Below, piece after piece: positions 1 to 9,098 of a DNA stretch of 20,579 nt (positions are counted from its first letter, which is position 1; every line of letters begins with the position of its first letter). The translations under genes and the position numbers were made by a program. Below the pieces are notes generated by a model. It was given only the letters and a program-made list of their open reading frames with translations. It had not been told where the DNA came from and ran no database searches. Origin of the DNA: Allomyces macrogynus ATCC 38327 (lineage: Eukaryota; Blastocladiomycota; Blastocladiomycetes; Blastocladiales; Blastocladiaceae); contig GG745340.1 in the NCBI GenBank assembly GCA_000151295.1, positions 974,149-994,727 of the forward strand, given 5' to 3'.

Positions 1-50
1 GCGCGCTAACCAACCAGGCAGACCAACCGCGCACCCACGCCACGCGTCAC

Positions 51-90
51 CATCCGCGGCCATCCGCGACCATCCGCGACCATTCGCGAC
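51..90. repeat. 10-bp tandem repeat, four units
   Basis: Four head-to-tail copies of catccgcgac, two with one substitution each, lie about 110 bp upstream of the first ATG of the 11-mer repeat gene. This is a simple-sequence tract in a promoter or 5' untranslated region. It is stop-free in one frame, so a coding origin from upstream of the window cannot be excluded. No function is evident. Confidence 0.7.
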
Positions 91-201
91 CAACCCACCA
101 ACCATGCCGCGCGCCGACCTCAACCCCGACCGCGACCGCGCCGTCGCTGCGCCGCAACCCCCCACCCAACCCCGCCGCGCGCCCTCCTCTTCCCGCCGGC
201 C

Positions 202-2504
202 ATGCCGTGCGGGTTGAAATCGACGACCACCTGCTGTGGGCGTGTGCCGACCTACCTCCCGGCTCCGCGGGCCGAACGCCGGTGCCGGTACGTGCACGCC
301 GTCGACATTGACGCGAAACGCGTCCCACCCGTGCCGCAAGCCGCGGCGGCGGGCCCAACCTGGCACTACGAAATTGCCGCGCCGCGCACCTCAGCAGGGC
401 CTGCCGGGTGGCTCACGGCGCCGATTCATGCGGCGGGGAACATGTTAAGGGCGTTGTTTGGGGTCGCGCAGAAGTCGGAGGAGGTGGTCGGGGCTGGGGC
501 TGTGAAAATCAAGGAGAAGGTCAAGGATGCGGGGGTCGCGGTGGCCGATGGGGCCGCGGAGACGGCGGAACGGGTCGCGCGCGTTGCCGGACGTGCCGCG
601 CACGGGGCGGGACGCGTCGTGCACGGTGTCGAGGACTCGGCGGCGCGCGCGGCGCACCAAGTGCAAGATGCCGCGAGCCGTGCCGCTCATGACGTGCAGG
701 ACGCGGTGCACGGCGCGCAAGACGCGGCGAACCGTGTCGTTCAGCGTGCAAAGACCAAGGCCGGCCAAGTCGCGCACGGTGCGCGGGATGCGGCCGTGCA
801 CGCTGTCCATCACGTCCGCGACTCTGCCGCGCATGCAGCCCACCACGTCCGAGAGTCGGCCGCGCATGCCGTCCATAATGCCGTTGAATCGGCGGCCGCC
901 GTCGCGCACGGCGCGCACGAGGCCGCGATCCGCGCCGAGGCGGAGATCGAGCACCTCGGCCACGCCGCGGCCGGGACCGCGAAACACGCCGCGCACCAAG
1001 TCCAAGATACGGCGAGCATGGTCGCGCAGACCGCGCAGCACGCGGCGCAGTCGGCCGCGCACGAGCTCGCAAGCACAGTGCACCGGCTCCGCGATTTGGT
1101 CGCGGCGCTGCCGAACCCCGTCGCGCCGCGGTCCGGGTACGACTATGGCGAGTACGAAATCGCCGACAAGCGCAAGCCCCGCGACCGCGACCACCGCCGG
1201 GCGGCGGCCAAGGAGCTCAAGGATGATGAGACACGGCAGCAGTCCGGGACCGTGCAGGACGCACCGCTGCGGTCGCTCGCCGACAAGTTCCGCTCGCAGC
1301 GGTCTGCCGTCGACCGCGACTTGCACCACGCGTCGCACGAGGTCCACGCGATCGCCGACTCGATCGAAGAGATTGAGCACTTGCTCGCGCGTGCCGCGCA
1401 CGGTGTCGCGGCGCTCGGTGACTTGGCGCTCGGGCCCGACGGGATCGGCCATCGTCGCGTAGCCGAGTCCACCGACCACCGCGCTGCCGTACCCGCCGTC
1501 CCCATGGCCCCACCGGTCCCGCCCGCCTCTGCCGCTGCCATCGCGCCGCAGCAGCAACCGCACACGTTCCACCCTCGCCCCGAAGTCATGAGCGCCGTCG
1601 CGCCCCTGGCGACTGCGCCGTGGACCGTGCCGTTCGTCCCTTTCCCGATCACGGCGGCGTGCGCGGTCCTGCTTGCGCTCGGGTACGCGGCCGCGTCGCG
1701 CGCGCTCGCACGCAACCGCGAGCGACTGCGAGTCTGGCATGGCGACGGGCTGCGCGAGCTCGACAAGTATATTATGACGTCGGCGTTGGCCATGGAGCGC
1801 GACCGCGTCATGGGCCAGCCTGGGATCGTGAATGAGGAGGTCACGGGGCGCACGGCGCGGGCGCGGTACACGGTGGTGCCTGGTGCGTGTTCTCCACCGG
1901 TTCGCTCGCGTGAAAGTGGACGAGGCCGGAACTGATCAACACTCTTGCGTCGTTAGCCAATCTCAAGGCCTTGCTGGGGTCGGCGCTCGCCGTCAAGAAC
2001 ATGAACGCGTCGGCGCCCGTGCCGCTCGTGCTGCTCGCGCTCGTCGAGATTTCGGGGCTCACGCAGTGGACGATCCTGCTCGCGATCGCGCTGACCATGG
2101 CGCAGTACCTCCAGTACGCGGGCATCGACGACGACGTGCACCGGCTGTGCGAGGACCGCATCGTCATGCACGGCCGCCCGCCGGTCCTCGCCAAGCCGCC
2201 GGCCCGCGCCATGGAGGATGGCGAGACCGTGCACATTGAGCACCACCCGCCCCCGCCTGAGGAGCTCGCCGAGCCCTTTGTGTTGGGCGAGCCCAGGCCG
2301 ATTGGCGCGCAACTGTTTGGACAGATCAAGGACGGGGTCGTGCATGAGGTCGAAGAGATAGTGCACGGTGTGGAGCGCGCGTTACCCGCACGCGTGCGCA
2401 GCTGGCACCCGACGACGAGCGGGGTCGGGAGCGCGATCAATTGGGGCGTGCAGGCCGTCGAGCTGGGCCTGCTAGGGCTGCGCGTGTCGGGCATGGCGCA
2501 GTAA
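202..2504 (+). CDS. 11-mer amphipathic-helix (LEA-3-like) repeat membrane protein, two exons
   Basis: Exon 1 is 202-1882, the intron 1883-1956 (gtgcgt...gttag, 74 bp) and exon 2 1957-2504, giving about 742 residues. Residues 122-297 form sixteen consecutive 11-residue units rich in Ala, His, Val and charged residues, such as AAHDVQDAVHG, without proline. This is the periodicity of group-3 LEA proteins, perilipins and apolipoprotein-type lipid-binding helices. A charged segment, a Pro/Ala linker, a hydrophobic segment near residues 477-500 and a second near the start of exon 2 (VPLVLLALVEISGL) follow, so it is probably membrane-attached. A role in membrane or lipid-droplet coating or desiccation protection is inference from the repeat type. 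The start is uncertain: residues 1-65 are Cys/Arg-rich and look unlike the rest, ATG 442 is an alternative, and another frame at 204-291 may be an upstream exon. I recognise no named family. Confidence 0.72.
565..1092 (+). repeat. Sixteen coding 11-residue (33-bp) repeats
   Basis: Reading in frame from 565, the protein divides without a gap into sixteen 11-residue units whose last position is nearly always Ala or Val and whose positions 3-4 and 7-8 are mostly small or hydrophobic. Nucleotide copies differ substantially, so the array is old and kept at protein level. Eleven-residue units favour a long, slightly underwound amphipathic helix that can lie flat on a membrane. Several units contain His-His pairs, which could make surface binding pH-sensitive; that last point is speculation. 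Confidence 0.85.
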
Positions 2505-2665
2505 GTGTTTTGAGAGTTTCTTTTGGAGTCTCAAGCGCGTCGAGGCACGCATCGAGGTGGATTTCGTGCCGTTCATGTCGCTGAGTGCATGCAACCCATC
2601 TTTTCCCTCTGTGCCTCTGTTCGTCGTGTCAAGGCACGCTGCCATGTCGACGACCCAACATCGAT

Positions 2666-3672
2666 TCAGTCATCAAATGGATAATTTTCCTCTTCATCGC
2701 CCATGAACCCCGCTCCTCCGAAACTTATGTCGTCCTCGTCCTCATCGTCATCGTCGAGAACCATCGTCGCGCGGGCACGCTTGCGCGGCGGCGGCTTGCT
2801 CCCGCTCCCTGCCCGGCCCTTGCCCTTGGACGATTTGCCCGTCTTGTTCGACGAAGCGCCGCCAGAGGCACCCGCCGCGGCAGCCGTTGCCGCCGCGTCA
2901 AACTGCTTGTCGGCTTGCCGCTCGTCGAGGTACTCGGAGAGGTGTGCGAGAAGGGCTGGGTTGCGGCGCGCGAGGAGCTGGTGGTGGGTGGTTGAGGGCC
3001 GTTAGGGCGAATTGCCAGGTGGAGAAGGTGTGCGCGTTCAGTGGAAGGCGTACCTTGACGTCGTCGGCCGAGACGGTAACCTTGTTGCGGTGCCTAGGGT
3101 CAAGGGTGGGTTGGTTTGGTCGAGGTGAGGGGAGACGGGATCAGCCGCAGTGTACTTGACAAACGCCTCGAGATCGCGGCCCCACAACTCTGGTTTCGCG
3201 GGAAGACATGCATCGATCAGCAACGGGGTCAAACGCGGGTCTCGGTCTCACTGTCAAGAACCAGACGCACCAAGCTGTGCGTGCACAACCTGCGCAATCG
3301 CGGCCATGGCCGCGGGCGGCACGCGCACGTCGAGGTTCGGCTCTACATATCCCCACGTCTTACCGTGAGCCTCGCTTGTCTCACCTCTATATCCTCGTGC
3401 GCGGTGCCACCTTCAGCCTTGCAAATCTGCCCGACCGCATAATGCACCGCCGTTTTCAGCGCGGCCTTCTTGGCATCGGCAGCGGCCTCGGCCGCATCCA
3501 AATCGTCGTCGGCATTGTCGCGCACGTCGGACACGTCGAGCCCGACGGGGACGGCAGCTGACACGCGCTTGTTGGAGGACTTGGTGCGGCCGAGCTTGGC
3601 CGCGGTTGTGAAGGACGCGGCGGCGGGCGGCGGCGGGGCTGCGGCAAAGTCGTCTCCAGAGTCGGAGTCCAT
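2666..3672 (-). CDS. MHF1: CENP-S/MHF1 histone-fold protein, five exons
   Basis: Exons: 3672-3385, 3340-3271, 3189-3156, 3093-3054 and 2977-2666. The introns are 44, 81, 62 and 76 bp, all GT-AG, for a product of about 247 residues. CENP-S pairs with CENP-X (MHF2), binds DNA, recruits the FANCM/Mph1 translocase to stalled forks and joins the CENP-T/W/S/X kinetochore complex. The joined protein aligns almost without gaps with animal CENP-S: LKTAVHYAVGQIC, then AAIAQVVHAQLELWGRDLEAF, then VKHRNKVTVSADDVKLLARR. Every exon junction falls where this alignment stays in register, which strongly supports the model. Unlike the ~140-residue human protein it has an acidic, low-complexity N-terminal extension of about 70 residues. 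Its C-terminal tail of about 75 residues has a basic PPPRKRAR patch, likely a nuclear localisation signal, then a DDDDEDEDD run. It is convergent with the upstream gene (161 bp apart) and divergent from APH-1. Confidence 0.92.
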
Positions 3673-4131
3673 GGTGGATGGGGGGTCTGGTCAGCGCGGG
3701 GCCGGTCGGTTTGGAGGAGAGAGGAGAAGCGGAGGAGGAAGGACTCACTTCCCCTCACTGGTCGCGACGCGGTCACGTTAGGTTAGGTTTGCCACCGCAT
3801 AGAGCTTGAGAACAACCGGCGCCGCCACCACCGCCAAGGCGGCCACGGCCGCGGCTGTCGGCCTGCAAGGCCAAAACGACCACTCGCGACCGCCCACGAA
3901 CCACGCCCACTTGCTGCATTGCCGCCCAATTGTTGCAGGAGGAGAAGCGACTTTGTCCGACCGCTCGACCACGGCGCCCTGTCCAACTCGCCAGCCGCAA
4001 CCGCCCCACAACCGCACTCCTTGCTGGCAAGGAGATTGCGCTCCTGGATCAACATCGGCAGCCCGATAGCTCCACAACGTGATTGATCAGCATCAGAACA
4101 ACGTTTACCACGACCCGGCCTGCGCACCACG
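3673..4131. promoter_or_regulatory. Divergent promoter region, MHF1 / APH-1
   Basis: These 459 bp separate the start codons of two oppositely transcribed genes, so they must hold both promoters and 5' untranslated regions. A CCAAT pentamer lies at 3926-3930, about 200 bp upstream of the APH-1 ATG. A short gttaggttaggttt run lies at 3777-3790. I see no clear TATA box and no supported coding sequence; the stop-free frames here have no recognisable content. Confidence 0.6.
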
Positions 4132-5306
4132 ATGACGGCACTTTCGCTGATCGGCAACGCGCTGATTTCACTTGGGCCCGCCGTCGTTCTCTTTGCGCTA
4201 TTCCTCGCACGCAGGCCGTCGCTGTTCCTGCTCGCCTTGACCAGGTAATTCGACCCCACCCGCTGCTGTTCTACGAAATGGACCGAACATTGACGCATCG
4301 TGGTCATGACAGCTCGTTCTTCGCGCTTGTCGCCCTCCTCTTCTCGTCGCTCATCTGGTATGCCCTACCCGGCCGCGCCGAGTCGCTCAAGTTTGGCTAC
4401 GAGTCTCCCGTTGGGACCCAGGCCGTGGCGATTGTGATCGCCGTCGTGTGCCAGGAACTCGTACGATGGGGGTCGTGGTTCCTGATTCGGTACGGGTCCC
4501 AACCTTGACGCCGATGTGGGGTCCGCAAGCTCATTTTTTTCCGGCATGCGTGTAGCCGCGCCGAGGGCGGGATCATGCTCGCGTCCGAGTTCCCGAGGTC
4601 TCCGTTCCATCGGTTCAGCATGTCGGCTGGTCGGTACTGCTGCTCGTTTTCGCAAACGGACGACGTGGAGCCTGACGATTTGTTTTTCCGTCGATCAGCG
4701 TTCGGCTACGGTTACGGCCTGCTTGTCGTGCTCATCATGCACATCACGCCCCTCATTGAGTCGGCCGGGCCCGGCATCCGACCGGCCAAGAGCTGTCCGG
4801 GCGTGCCCGACGTGCTGCTGACCAGTACGTTCATTTCGCGCACGCGTACGCAATCATGACCACCTACCCACGCACCAACCCCATCGTTAGGCCTGCTGAT
4901 GATGTTGCAGTTCCTGCACCACATTGCCTGGACCATCCTGCTCTTCCACGGTATGTTCTCGACGGTCCCGCCGCTCACGCTGCCGAGCGACCAGGCGGCA
5001 GCACCACACGCGCCTTCCGCCGCACGCGGCGCGCCGTCACGAGGACCGGGCAAGTGGGCGCTGGTCGCGTACGTGTTCGTGTCCCATATGGGCGTGTCGA
5101 TGACGGTACGCGCTGGTTTCATGCATTCGGGTTTGCGGGGGAACGTGTTGACTGACGATGTGGACCGTGACGCCCAGTCGCTCACGCAGTCGATGCCGTC
5201 GGTTGTGGGCTGCATCGTCCCGCTTGTTGTCTCCGGCGTCGCCCTCGCCGCCTCGGGGTACCTGGTGTGGGGCGTCGTGGTCGCGACCGTGAAGAAAGCA
5301 TCATGA
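4132..5306 (+). CDS. APH1: APH-1, gamma-secretase scaffold subunit
   Basis: APH-1 is a seven-helix subunit of gamma-secretase that binds nicastrin and presenilin in the endomembrane system. Exons: 4132-4244, 4313-4489, 4556-4629, 4699-4824, 4891-4950, 5002(or 5044)-5105 and 5178-5306; introns are about 66-72 bp except the ambiguous fifth (51 or 93 bp). The product is about 260 (or 246) residues, the usual size. Family landmarks are in order: N-terminal GPAVVLFALFLA; SSFFALVALLFSSLIW; the motif QELVRWGSWFLIRRAEGG (human QEVFRFAYYKLLKKADEG); RSP followed by FGYGYG, which keeps two glycines of the GxxxG motif; SAGPG; VLLTS; the conserved histidines in FLHHIAW and VFVSHMG; then a last hydrophobic helix. 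Removing the inferred third intron gives an ungapped match to animal APH-1, which supports it. The sixth intron (5106-5177) is likely but less certain. Exon 1 starts at the ATG directly before the first helix. Confidence 0.92.
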
Positions 5307-5373
5307 ACCACGTCTATTTCTTCTTGTCCTCATCGCGACGAGAGGGTATCCTGACTTGCGTTCCACTCATTTT

Positions 5374-5964
5374 TTACAAACTCGCCTCGCTCATATGCGG
5401 CCGCGTCGCACTCCTCTCCACCTCGACATCCGTGCCCAGTGGCCTCCTCGCGTTCTCCGGTCCGTGCCGCCTTGCCGCCGGCGCGACCGCCGCCAGCAAT
5501 GGACTCCCCCTTCCAGGTGAATACGCCGGCAACTGCGCGGCTGCGCTGACATCAAACGGCTCGTCGCTCCGCGCTCGCTCCACGCTCAGGACCACATGTC
5601 CGGGATGCCGCACGGCATGCCAGCCCCACGCGCGCCGCTGCGCGTGCGACATGATTTCGGCAGCCGGGGGCGCCATCGGTTTCACGACCGCGGTCCGCGT
5701 GCCGCCCGGTGTGGTGCTGGTTTTGGGCGCGAGCGACGGGAAGTGCTGCGCGAACCACGGCGAGTGGTAGAGGATCTGGACGGCAAAGTAGGCCATGACC
5801 AGCGCGACGGCGCCGAGGTAGAACAGGATCGTGAGTTGCGATGTGGAGGTGGTCGGGGCTACGGGCGTGAGCGCGGGGGACGCGTTGAGGGCGGGTGCAG
5901 CGGCGGGCGGGTCCGCGGGTGGTGCAGTGGACGTGGGTGATGGCGGTAGGATCCGGTCGGACAT
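5374..5964 (-). CDS. Hypothetical single-pass membrane protein
   Basis: This 196-residue frame starts at ATG 5964. Residues 1-42 are Pro/Ala/Thr-rich with one NAS sequon. Residues 44-66 (LTILFYLGAVALVMAYFAVQ and onward) form one clear transmembrane helix, and the remainder is basic and low in predicted structure. The reading frame extends upstream to 6216, but that part is Arg/Ser-rich and resembles untranslated sequence, so the internal Met is preferred. The stop lies only 67 bp from the APH-1 stop (convergent). A GT-AG intron in the last third cannot be ruled out, so the C-terminus is uncertain. I do not recognise a family; topology and location are unknown. Confidence 0.45.
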   Translation of the reverse strand: MSDRILPPSPTSTAPPADPPAAAPALNASPALTPVAPTTSTSQLTILFYLGAVALVMAYFAVQILYHSPWFAQHFPSLAPKTSTTPGGTRTAVVKPMAPPAAEIMSHAQRRAWGWHAVRHPGHVVLSVERARSDEPFDVSAAAQLPAYSPGRGSPLLAAVAPAARRHGPENARRPLGTDVEVERSATRPHMSEASL

Positions 5965-7030
5965 GATCGCGTTTGGTCGATGGTTATTGCGTCGGTCCTT
6001 GCAGGTCACGACTCGTCGGGTCCGCTTCAACACAGGGTCGATGGGAACCGTGCGCGCGACGGCAGCGGGGCAGGGGTCGCGATTTTCGATGGACAGGCCG
6101 AAAGAGAGAGAAAAACAGCACGCTCGCGCGCGAGACCTTGGACCCGGACCCATGCGAGCGGTGGCAGATGGAGTAAGTAGCATGGAGGACATCGACGCAA
6201 TGAATGGTGTCCTCACGCCTTAGTGTGCCACCGCGTGCTGCATGGCAGGAGCTTTCCATCTGCAGCCGGGTATGCAAACGCCTGCAAACGCTGCCGCTGG
6301 GCAATGTACAAGGAGAAAACGCCCCGCTCGAAATATCTGATCCTTGTGGCAAACTGTGGTTTCGTTCGTGCTGACCGCCAATGATGGCGCCATGGATGCG
6401 GCAAAAGTCCCACTACGTACTCACCATGTTTTGGCGCGACCCGCACGTCCCCGCCCGCGCACTGCCGTATTTACGCGAGGGATGGTGGACCTTGTGCATC
6501 TATTTATTGTCGACCGGAACCAGCCGGGAGCCGATGGCTGATGAACCGAAGGTAATCAAATCAATACAGGCACGCCATCCATTTCGTGGTTGGCTCACGT
6601 CCCCTGTTTCCCGTCGCCGCCGTCGACAGAGGTGACCAGGGTCCGCGCGCAGGGTGGCGGTGCCGAGTCAGGTCAGCGTGCACGCGCCACCGCGCAGCAA
6701 CGCCATTTCGAGAACATGGAGCACCGACTACGGCAAAGCACGGCGCCGATCAAAAGCGTCCCAGGCACAGTCTTGTGATGCTTGCCAGCTTGAGGTCGAA
6801 GCTAGTCCAGGGGAAAGAGACGGACAGATGCGACGATTCTGGCCTCAGAAAAGACAGATTCGATCCATTTATGATGATGTGGGCTTGCAGTAAAAGCAAA
6901 AGTGAAGCAGAGACGTCAACTAAAACAATTTCGGTTGGAGCACGGCGAATACAACAGGGAGTGAGTGCGACATCAAAAATTCTCAACCCATCCGGTACTG
7001 CACGATCATCGACGACGGCAAAGAGTGGAC
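5965..7030. other. Intergenic, no supported gene
   Basis: About 1.07 kb between the 5' end of the small membrane-protein gene and the 3' end of the AMP-binding relic. Reading frames on both strands are short and lack family motifs, hydrophobic order or consistent codon bias. I see no tRNA, repeat or clear promoter motif. The part beyond about 6750 is visibly more AT-rich than the flanking housekeeping genes. Confidence 0.5.
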
Positions 7031-8225
7031 CTAGACGGCGATTGCCGATTTGCTGGCCAGGCCAAGGACGGTCGAGACCTTGGCGCAGGCTGCATGGCGC
7101 ACGATTTTGCCCTAAGCACGAGAAAGGAAAGCATTGTCCAAATTTTCAAGCATATTATTGACCTCAGACCAAGCTGCACTGCTGCACTTTGAAGCACAGG
7201 TAGACAAGAAACGTACCATGGTGTTGCGCGGGATCGTGTGGACGAACGCGACGCCGCCCGTGAGTCCCGCGCGACAGCATCGGTGATCGTCTTGGCCAGC
7301 GTCTGCTGCACAGCCGAGTCGGTGAGGACCGTGTTCGGCCGCGGCACGACTGCAGCGCACGGCAGCTGCTGCTCGTCGATGACGGGCGCAGGCACGATTA
7401 CCACGTCGACCATATCGTGTGCTCTGAGAATCTCGGACTCGATTCCGCTCGGCAGAACCTGGATGCCAGCGATATATGTCGTCAGCGTGGTCGTGTTTCC
7501 CCACTCAATACCTGGGAGCCGACAAGACGTACTTGGTTCCCGCTCACGCAGAACATTCCCTTACACCGGTCCACGATCTCCAAGCACCCGTCCGCGTGTA
7601 TGACGGCAATGTCGCCCATGCGGAAATACGATTGGCCGTTGATCGTGATGAACGCGGCCTTGGTCGCGTCGGGACGGTGGAAGTAACCGCTGGTCTCGGA
7701 AAAGACGCTAGGACTGCGCACAACAATCTCGCCCGGAACGGTCAGGCCGTTCTTGTTGATTTCGATCGGTTCGTGCGTCTCGGGGTCGAGAAACAGCGCG
7801 TCGACACCCGGCAAGTGCCAGCCAACGGTACCTGGACGCTTGGCCTGGCCACAACCCCAGATCGGCAGCGTCAGGGCGAGCGTTTCGGTGGCCGCGTAAC
7901 CTTGCACAACCGGAGCTGAATTATCGGAGTGAGGGAGAAGTCGGTCACGAACATCCACAAGTACCAATAACATGAAAACGCACTCTTCAAAATTTCCATG
8001 GCGCGTTTCTGCGTCGCCGCCGAGAGCGTCGCCGCCATCGACGACATGAGCTCGAGCGACGACAAGTCGTATTGCTTGACGCGCGGACCTTGATGAGCGT
8101 GACCAAGTTGTTGGGCGTGATCACCGACTGAGTGATCTATTGCCGCTGCACCATGTCGAGCCAAGCGCCCACGTCGAACCGCTCTAAAAAGTAGAACACA
8201 CCGCCGCGAAATGCAGTCGTGAGTC
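7031..8225 (-). pseudogene. AMP-binding (acyl-CoA synthetase / 4CL-like) gene relic, copy A
   Basis: The C-terminal two thirds of an adenylate-forming enzyme, which would activate a carboxylic acid with ATP and load it onto CoA. In order: FDVGAWLDMVQRQ; YDLSSLELMSS; QGYAATE (A5 motif, normally QGYGxTE); PGTVGWHLPG; GEIVVRSP; SYFRMGDIAVIHADG (A7); IVDRCKGMFCVSGNQ (A8); VVIVPAPVIDEQQLPCAAVV; and IPRNTMGKIVR with the A10 catalytic lysine. Credible introns are 7983-7916, 7532-7459 and 7216-7112, and the exon 7915-7533 is intact. Disabling changes: an in-frame TAG at 8139-8137, a frame break near 8085-8095 before VKQYDLSS, and a further break near 7263, where copy B has about 19 extra bases. The N-terminal half with the P-loop is not found upstream. 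It is most likely a pseudogene; assembly errors or an unrecognised intron are alternatives. Confidence 0.82.
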
Positions 8226-8655
8226 GGATCGGATGGGGGCCATTTCGTACGAGACAAGCGTTGGCAAGCGCTCGTGGCTGGTAGTTTTCAGCGCTGCCGT
8301 TGCATGCGTGTGCAGTTGCACCATGGACACGACTAGCATTGCACAGTCCGAGCATGCGCGGCATTGAGCGGAACGGGTGACCGGATCACGAAACGGTCCA
8401 TGTTCAACGCGGAAGCGCCGTTCATGATGCTTGCAGTCTTTCCGATTGCTGGAGTGGGTTGCCGACTGTTTTCATGTGCGCGAGGGAGGAGAGCCTGCAG
8501 TGATGATGGCAGATCACAGAGTCGGAACATCGGTGGTGGGAAACTGAGCAACCACTAGCACATCCTGCCATCCTGTCCACGCCATACCTTGCCCCCCTGT
8601 CAGGAGAGACTGTCGATTCGCGAGTCGCGCGGTCAACCAAAGAAATCTCAAATTA
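8226..8655. other. No supported gene
   Basis: On the minus strand this is where the missing N-terminal half of AMP-binding copy A should lie. I find no P-loop motif (SGTTGxPKG) or other recognisable segment in any frame. It is either fully decayed or unrelated spacer. No promoter motif stands out. Confidence 0.45.
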
Positions 8656-8893
8656 TTATCGCGTTCCCTCACTGTCAGACACTTGCTCTTTGACCCAGAG
8701 CCAAATCAAAACAGGAAAGACAACAAAAATAACAAAGCCAATGCCGATGAGCCCCTTTCGGTTCTTGGAGGGGCGTTGTGCGCCTGGGGCTGGCAGCAGA
8801 CCCGTCGCAGTGTCGTTTCGCTCAACGTCGTGGGTGCTTGAACTTGTCACTGTCATCGCCGTCGAGGGTCTGGTAGGAGCCGGCCCGCGTCAT
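8656..8893 (-). CDS. Small tail-anchored ORF, copy 1
   Basis: The frame 8856-8656 encodes 66 residues. A polar N-terminus is followed by TGLLPAPGAQRPSKNRK, one hydrophobic helix beginning GLIGIGFVIFVVFPVLIWLW, and a short charged tail, so it would be a tail-anchored or single-pass peptide. Near-identical content recurs at 10296-10093, and many differences between the copies are synonymous, so the frame is or was translated. An upstream ATG at 8893 in a different frame starts MTRAGSYQTLDG, which resembles the sequence upstream of copy 2 (MTTGFHQIPDSG). This peptide may therefore be the last part of a longer spliced or frameshifted product. No family is recognised. Confidence 0.48.
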
Positions 8894-8978
8894 TGTCAAT
8901 TCCAGCGCGGAGACCGCTATCAAGTGACCCATACTACTTCACGTCGATGTCTAGGCCGCTGCAGAGCAAGCAACGCGA

Positions 8979-9072
8979 GGGTTGAGCGTGTGGAAGGGAG
9001 AGAATCGGCAGGGCGGCCAATCACAGAGGGTTGAGCGTTTCGAAGGGAGAGAATTAGGGCGGCCAATCGCAG
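8979..9072. repeat. Imperfect tandem duplication of about 45-49 bp
   Basis: Unit 1 (8979-9027) and unit 2 (9028-9072) both begin gggttgagcgt, continue with aagggagagaat and end with gggcggccaatc. The units differ by a few substitutions and a small indel. Each contains one CCAAT box. Confidence 0.85.
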
Positions 9073-9081
9073 GCTATTTAA
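9011..9081 (+). promoter_or_regulatory. Promoter-like cluster: two CCAAT boxes and TATTTAAA
   Basis: CCAAT boxes in identical gggcggccaatc contexts lie at the ends of the two repeat units, followed by a TATTTAAA element at about 9075-9082. The first plus-strand ATG (9096) opens only a 52-codon frame with no recognisable content. The arrangement resembles a core promoter facing right. The elements are near-palindromic or could act in both directions, so they may equally serve the leftward tail-anchored ORF. Confidence 0.35.
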
Positions 9082-9098
9082 AACTTTGTACGACAATG

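Noticed and set aside
445..1740. 431-codon minus-strand ORF opposite the 11-mer repeat gene
   Set aside because: Arg/Val-rich shadow of a GC-rich coding strand; the plus-strand frame has clear 11-residue periodicity and a splice junction, while this one has no domain or structure.
3777..3790. gttaggttaggttt, telomere-like repeat
   Set aside because: Only two units, inside a promoter between two intact genes; too short to indicate a telomeric insertion.
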